NCBI RefSeq assembly: GCF_900183385.1
Contig: NZ_FXUT01000005.1
Span: 1 to 64,000, forward strand
Origin: Listeria costaricensis
GTDB lineage: Bacteria > Bacillota > Bacilli > Lactobacillales > Listeriaceae
Length of the DNA: 64,000 nucleotides
Direction of reading: 5' to 3'
Shown: positions 60,849 through 64,000 of the stretch, one piece after another
How the letters are laid out: each line of letters starts with the position of its first letter
How positions within the stretch are numbered: the stretch's first letter is position 1
Notes under the pieces: model-generated
What the model saw: the letters and a program-made list of their open reading frames with translations, nothing else
The model's database searches: none
What the model was told of the DNA's origin: nothing
Translations under genes and position numbers: made by a program

Positions 60849-61301
60849 TTATAAAGCTTTTAAGAATCGGCTAAATTCAATTCGTGGTATCTTGAATTTT
60901 TTCCTGATTTGTTCATCTGACAATCTATGCTTTAAATCTCGATACTTACTAGCTGTAAGTTTTCGAGTTCTGCCTTCAAAATAGTCATTAAAGAATTTAT
61001 ATTCTCCAAAGGTTATTTTCAGATGTTTCATGATGCTTTTCTGTTTCATATTTTTGTATTTCAGATCCGCAAAGACATCATATGTACTTTTTTCCGTATA
61101 TCCTATGTGCTTGAAATCTAACAACGCAACTTTCATAAACGAAATCCCTGCTTTTTTACAACTACAGATGACTTTACTTTTCGCTGAATTGATTGCAGTT
61201 GCTAGGTTCTTTCCGATCGTTTCAATCGTTAAAGTTTTTGCTTCTACTTCGATGGGTGTGTATTTAATGTAAACACTCACTTCCCATGTATCAATCCTCA
61301 T
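60849..61301 (-). CDS. Unknown basic ICE protein
   Basis: A 150-aa basic protein. The C-terminal 35 residues (YRDLKHRLSDEQIRKKFKIPRIEFSRFL) look like a helix-turn-helix, so DNA binding is plausible. No family was recognised. It follows the DUF771-like gene closely. Confidence 0.52.
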   Translation of the reverse strand: MRIDTWEVSVYIKYTPIEVEAKTLTIETIGKNLATAINSAKSKVICSCKKAGISFMKVALLDFKHIGYTEKSTYDVFADLKYKNMKQKSIMKHLKITFGEYKFFNDYFEGRTRKLTASKYRDLKHRLSDEQIRKKFKIPRIEFSRFLKAL

Positions 61302-61310
61302 GTTATCTCC

Positions 61311-61625
61311 TCACTTCATAATTTCCGGAAAAAATTTATCCAAAAAATCACACATCTGTTTAGCTTGAAAAAGCCATTTACTACCTTTACCAGTCGGATA
61401 CTTTACAAAACCGCCATGCTTAACATCCAATATTTTTTTAAACCTAGGTTGATAGAAGATATTTTCGACTAGCCAATCTTTGCTAGTATTAGTATGTTCA
61501 ACTAATTTTTTCATATCCCACCATCTGCCGTTCAATCGTTCATCAAGCAGATTTTCATATTCATCTTTTTTTACCAGTACATATTCCGGTGGTATTAAAA
61601 CATTAACTTCAAGATGTTGAATCAA
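61311..61625 (-). CDS. DUF771-like DNA-binding protein (candidate excisionase)
   Basis: A 104-aa protein with the DUF771 pattern: WWDMKKLVEHTNTSKDWLVENI, then RFKKILDVKHGGFVKYPTGKGSKWLF. Members have a winged-helix fold and occur beside phage-type repressors. It is the first gene of the leftward cargo operon, divergent from the repressor, where excisionase or early activator genes usually lie. Start TTG at 61625, 8 nt after GAGAGG, is preferred. Confidence 0.68.
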   Translation of the reverse strand: MIQHLEVNVLIPPEYVLVKKDEYENLLDERLNGRWWDMKKLVEHTNTSKDWLVENIFYQPRFKKILDVKHGGFVKYPTGKGSKWLFQAKQMCDFLDKFFPEIMK

Positions 61626-61647
61626 TATATGCACCTCTCATTATAAG

Positions 61648-61843
61648 ATATGCTAATTTACAAAGCTGAAATTGACACAAATTAAACTATATGCTAATAT
61701 AAAGGTATGGCTGAACTTCATAAAAACATTACGTCGGGGGACGTTTTCTTTATGTTTGTTTGTATATTTCAGCTAAATAAATTAGCTTATGTACCAAGTA
61801 TAATAAACTATATGCTATTTGTCAACAAAAATATTAGCATATA
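61648..61843. promoter_or_regulatory. Repressor control region with four operator-like boxes
   Basis: The box TATATGCTAATA occurs at 61688-61699 and, inverted and exact, at 61832-61843. Related copies are at 61648-61657 (ATATGCTAAT) and 61809-61819 (TATATGCTATT). They fill the gap between the divergent DUF771-like and repressor genes, and one overlaps a leftward TATAAT near 61640. This is the pattern of an ImmR-type operator set. Confidence 0.72.
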
Positions 61844-61880
61844 TACTATTTTATTTGTACATTCTGAGGATGAGAATAAA

Positions 61881-62228
61881 ATGGCAATAGATATGGTAAG
61901 CAGAATAAAAAAATTATGCACAGAATCCCACATAACAATTGCAGAACTCGAAAGAAAAACAAATCTATCAAATGGGACAATACGGAGATGGAACGAAAAA
62001 ACACCCGGTATCGACAAAGTTCAAAAAGTAGCTGATTTTTTCAATGTATCCGTAGACTATCTTTTAGGAAGAACTGATTTAAAACAACACGGGTCGGAAG
62101 AGTACGAAAAAATCATAGAAGGCTATCCAGAAATCTTTACGTTTGTAAAAGAAAATACTAGTGACGAAAAAGCCATGAATTTGTTAAAAGAGTTCATCAA
62201 ATTCCAAGAAAAAATGAAAGGTAAGTAA
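61881..62228 (+). CDS. XRE-family ICE repressor (ImmR-like)
   Basis: A 115-aa Cro/CI-type regulator. The helix-turn-helix is at residues 5-60 (ITIAELERKTNLSNGTIRRWNE) and is followed by VADFFNVSVDYLLGRTD, the standard linker of phage and ICE repressors. ATG at 61881 has GAGGATGAG ahead. Divergent from the early operon and surrounded by operator boxes. No ImmA-type metalloprotease gene with an HExxH motif follows, unlike ICEBs1. Confidence 0.85.
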   Translation: MAIDMVSRIKKLCTESHITIAELERKTNLSNGTIRRWNEKTPGIDKVQKVADFFNVSVDYLLGRTDLKQHGSEEYEKIIEGYPEIFTFVKENTSDEKAMNLLKEFIKFQEKMKGK

Positions 62229-62378
62229 GTATTATGATGAATCACTATATATAAAACACTTTTTCTCCTTATTTGTGTACATTTAGACAATTTTTGTTCT
62301 GTTATCAGCAAAAAGACATATTACAATGTTATAATGGATACGCGACGTCGCACACTTAATAGCGAAGGAGCAAGAATA

Positions 62379-62552
62379 TTGGGAGATAAACATAAAGAAA
62401 AGACACCTAAAATTGAAGTCCAAATTTGGGAGAATGAAACAAGCATACATTTAATGAATAACTGTTACTGGATATTTATTAGGAATTCAAAAGATGGATT
62501 GGTTGATGAATGCAAAACAGCTTTTGAAATGTTAATTCAACACCTTCAATAA
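62379..62552 (+). CDS. Unknown small ICE protein between repressor and integrase
   Basis: A 57-aa protein starting at TTG, 7 nt after GAAGGAG. The longer ATG frame from 62334 lacks a ribosome site. It is of mixed charge with a central aromatic strand (NNCYWIFIRN). A TATAAT is at 62330-62335. It could be an excisionase by position only. Confidence 0.5.
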   Translation: MGDKHKEKTPKIEVQIWENETSIHLMNNCYWIFIRNSKDGLVDECKTAFEMLIQHLQ

Positions 62553-62559
62553 GACTTCA

Positions 62560-62592
62560 ATAGCATAGAAAGGCGCCTTCTATGCTACATAT
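62560..62592 (+). terminator. Possible weak terminator before the integrase gene
   Basis: An inverted repeat TAGCATAGAA with TTCTATGCTA around GGCGCC is followed by a broken T-run. It lies between the 57-aa gene and the integrase gene. Confidence 0.45.
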
Positions 62593-62630
62593 TTTAATTT
62601 ACCTACAACATTTAGGAGGCGTTTAGATAT

Positions 62631-63734
62631 ATGGCTAGTATCACTAAACGGGGGAAAAAATGGCAATACCGCATCACTTACTATGATTTTGAAGGTAAAA
62701 AGAAACAGACTAGTAAATGCGGATTTTCTTCACGGAAAGAAGCTAAAATAGCTGCTGACGAAGTAGAATTACGCTTGCATAAATACAAAGGTATTGATTT
62801 TTCAGCTGAAAAAATGCTGTTTGTTGATTACTTTAACGAATTCTTTGAAACTTTTAAAAAAGGAAAACGAACCGAAGCAAACGACAAACACTACCATCTA
62901 GCAATAAAGTTCTGCAAGAAATATTTCACCAATCTCACAGTACAAGAATTAACACGTGAAAAATATCAGACCGCTATTAATGAATTTGGTAAAACTCATG
63001 CAAAAACAACGGTTCAAAAAAGACATACTTACATCAAATCTTGTATCAAACATGCTATTAATGAAGGAATCATTTTTAAAGACCCTACCTATATGATAGA
63101 AATAACTGGTGCAAAAGCAGCGAAGCAAGAGACACAGAAATATATCAATGAAACAGACTTTAAACGAATTTTGCAATATATTAATTCATTAGAAGAGAAA
63201 TCTATTTCACATTATTTTATTTTGCTTTTAGCCACAACAGGGCTTAGATATTCTGAATGTGCAGGTCTGACATGGGATTGCGTAAAAAAAGATTCAATAA
63301 TAATAAACAAAACATGGGATAGTCAATACACAAACAATTTTAGTAACACAAAAAACTACTCTTCTAACAGAATCATAACAATTGATAGGCAAACACGTAC
63401 TAATCTAATGTCATTAAAATTATTGCAAAATAATACTACTAAGCATAACCTGGTCTTTTGCACAGATGGAGACACTCCCATTAGCAATAACGCCGTAAAT
63501 AAGTCATTGAAGAGTGCCTGTAAACATTTAGGAATTCAGCCAATCACTTGTCACGGATTACGACATACACACGGTTCTATACTTCTTTATCATGGTTTAA
63601 ACATAAAATACATTTCTAGACGACTAGGACACACTGATATTGTCACTACTCTTCAAATTTACTCACACGTTTTAGATGAGTTAGAACAGATGGAAAGTCG
63701 AAAAGTAGATTCCATAATGGAATCCTTACTTTAA
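62631..63734 (+). CDS. int: Tyrosine integrase
   Basis: A 367-aa site-specific recombinase that inserts and excises the ICE at tRNA-Arg. It has an N-terminal AP2-like arm-binding domain (residues 1-50), a SAM-like core-binding domain (60-155), and a catalytic domain with Arg in TTGLRYSE, His-x-x-Arg in HGLRHTHGS, His in LGHTDIVTT and the Tyr nucleophile in IYSHV. It ends 132 bp from the right attachment core, as expected. Start ATG follows AGGAGGCG. Confidence 0.95.
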   Translation: MASITKRGKKWQYRITYYDFEGKKKQTSKCGFSSRKEAKIAADEVELRLHKYKGIDFSAEKMLFVDYFNEFFETFKKGKRTEANDKHYHLAIKFCKKYFTNLTVQELTREKYQTAINEFGKTHAKTTVQKRHTYIKSCIKHAINEGIIFKDPTYMIEITGAKAAKQETQKYINETDFKRILQYINSLEEKSISHYFILLLATTGLRYSECAGLTWDCVKKDSIIINKTWDSQYTNNFSNTKNYSSNRIITIDRQTRTNLMSLKLLQNNTTKHNLVFCTDGDTPISNNAVNKSLKSACKHLGIQPITCHGLRHTHGSILLYHGLNIKYISRRLGHTDIVTTLQIYSHVLDELEQMESRKVDSIMESLL

Positions 63735-63736
63735 TA

Positions 63737-63759
63737 CGTGCAACCAAATGTGCAACTAA
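63737..63759 (+). repeat. Candidate integrase arm-type sites, right end
   Basis: CGTGCAACCAA (63737-63747) and TGTGCAACTAA (63749-63759) form a tandem pair. The second is identical to 32105-32115 at the left end. Confidence 0.5.
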
Positions 63760-63796
63760 TTTTAATAAATATACAATTTCTTTCTTTTTCTATCTA

Positions 63797-63846
63797 CAAA
63801 AAAAGAGTGATAAATGTTGATACAACAACGTTTATCACTCTTTTTA
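63797..63846. terminator. Bidirectional terminator serving int and tRNA-Arg
   Basis: A stem of at least 11 bp (AGAGTGATAAA with TTTATCACTCT, extended by TTG/CAA) is flanked by A- and T-runs. It ends the integrase transcript. Read from the other side, it replaces the tRNA terminator displaced to 31992-32022. Confidence 0.9.
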
Positions 63847-63865
63847 CTTTTTCTTTCTTTTTCTC

Positions 63866-63886
63866 AAAACGTCCCCTGCAGGAATC
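63866..63886. repeat. ICE right attachment site (21-bp direct repeat)
   Basis: Exact copy of 32039-32059. It covers the acceptor stem and part of the T-arm of tRNA-Arg, so insertion keeps the tRNA intact. Confidence 0.93.
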
Positions 63887-63941
63887 GAACCTGCACTTAA
63901 TCCTTAGGAGGGATTCGTAATATCCATTTTACTAAGGGGAC
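63870..63941 (-). tRNA. tRNA-Arg (anticodon CCU)
   Basis: A full 72-nt cloverleaf: acceptor GTCCCCT with AGGGGAC, D-arm GTAA/TTAC, anticodon stem AATCC/GGATT with loop CTCCTAA (anticodon CCT in DNA), T-arm with TTCGATTC, discriminator G and no encoded CCA. It reads codon AGG. Its 3' end is the ICE integration site. Confidence 0.95.
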
Positions 63942-63966
63942 ACGCTGAAAAAACATCAGCGAGACT

Positions 63967-63996
63967 ATTTTACCATAGAAAAAAGGTCTGTGACAA
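63967..63996 (-). promoter_or_regulatory. Promoter of tRNA-Arg
   Basis: Minus-strand TTGTCA (63991-63996) and TAAAAT (63967-63972) are 18 bp apart, 26 bp upstream of the mature 5' end. A small hairpin (CGCTGA with TCAGCG, 63943-63961) sits between them and the tRNA. Confidence 0.65.
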
Positions 63997-64000
63997 TGAA

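Larger units (their letters stand above)
32039..63886. mobile_element. Tn916/ICEBs1-superfamily integrative and conjugative element in tRNA-Arg(CCU)
   Basis: The element is bounded by a 21-bp perfect direct repeat (32039-32059 and 63866-63886); the right copy is the tRNA-Arg 3' end. It spans about 31.8 kb. It contains a tyrosine integrase, phage-type repressor, oriT, Rep_trans relaxase, FtsK-like coupling protein, and a TcpC/TcpD/TcpE/VirB4/VirB6-like/CwlT transfer set in Tn916-like order. It also has antirestriction genes and cargo. No tetracycline or other resistance gene was seen. All expected mating-pair genes look intact, so it may be mobile. No excisionase is certain. Confidence 0.93.

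Noticed and set aside
61881-62552. An ImmA-type metalloprotease following the repressor
   Set aside because: Neither the repressor nor the 57-aa ORF contains HExxH, and no other frame there is long enough.
32039-63886. Prophage
   Set aside because: There is an XRE repressor and a DUF771-like protein, but no terminase, capsid, tail or lysis genes; the relaxase, VirB4 and coupling protein identify a conjugative element.

Overview
The window looks like a low-GC Gram-positive chromosome of the family Listeriaceae, most likely Listeria in the broad sense, carrying a roughly 31.8 kb integrative and conjugative element (ICE). The host call rests on gene order: perR, hydroxyacid dehydrogenase, a second hemL, fabL-like, mutY, yfhP, dUTPase, yfhJ, recX, yfhF, mprF, vanZ-like, rlmCD, deoxynucleoside kinase, UPF0435, AAC(3)-like, map, flavodoxin, aminopeptidase and an MreB paralogue follow the order I remember from the lmo1683-lmo1713 interval of L. 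monocytogenes. No search was run.

Chromosome, 1-32038. The left edge holds two tandem sigma-A promoters and a leader typical of a ribosomal RNA operon transcribed out of the window. Housekeeping genes follow, many separated by clear Rho-independent terminators: peroxide sensing (perR), DNA repair (mutY, recX), nucleotide sanitation and salvage (dUTPase, deoxynucleoside kinase), membrane lipid lysinylation (mprF), rRNA methylation (rlmCD), protein maturation (map) and cell shape (MreB-like). Two MerR-family regulators have recognisable 19-bp-spaced operator-promoters. A 557-aa protein with a beta-helix-like front end and an orphan SUKH-type protein are the least ordinary chromosomal genes.

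ICE, about 32039-63886. A 21-bp direct repeat marks the ends. The right copy is the 3' end of tRNA-Arg(CCU); the tyrosine integrase lies beside it. Reading leftwards there are a repressor and control region with four operator boxes, a cargo operon of small unknown genes, a serine-rich secreted protein and a 1341-aa LPKTG adhesin, then an isolated rightward membrane-protein gene with a convergent promoter. Next comes the conjugation operon: DUF961 proteins, FtsK-like coupling protein, oriT, Rep_trans relaxase, three ArdA-type antirestriction proteins, three small acidic paralogues, and the TcpC/TcpD/TcpE/VirB4/VirB6-like/CwlT transfer machine of the Tn916-ICEBs1 superfamily. The left end carries a YolD-like gene, a truncated tRNA-Leu remnant and a PIN-like protein.

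The most unusual signals are in ICE control DNA. A 10-codon leader ORF followed by a terminator sits in front of the conjugation operon. A promoter plus three hairpins near 34.2 kb looks like a small RNA exposing an anti-Shine-Dalgarno motif. A small hydrophobic protein gene faces a near-consensus antisense promoter. A three-branched structured element lies at 59.2 kb, and an 11-codon scar of a second coupling-protein gene at 60.3 kb.
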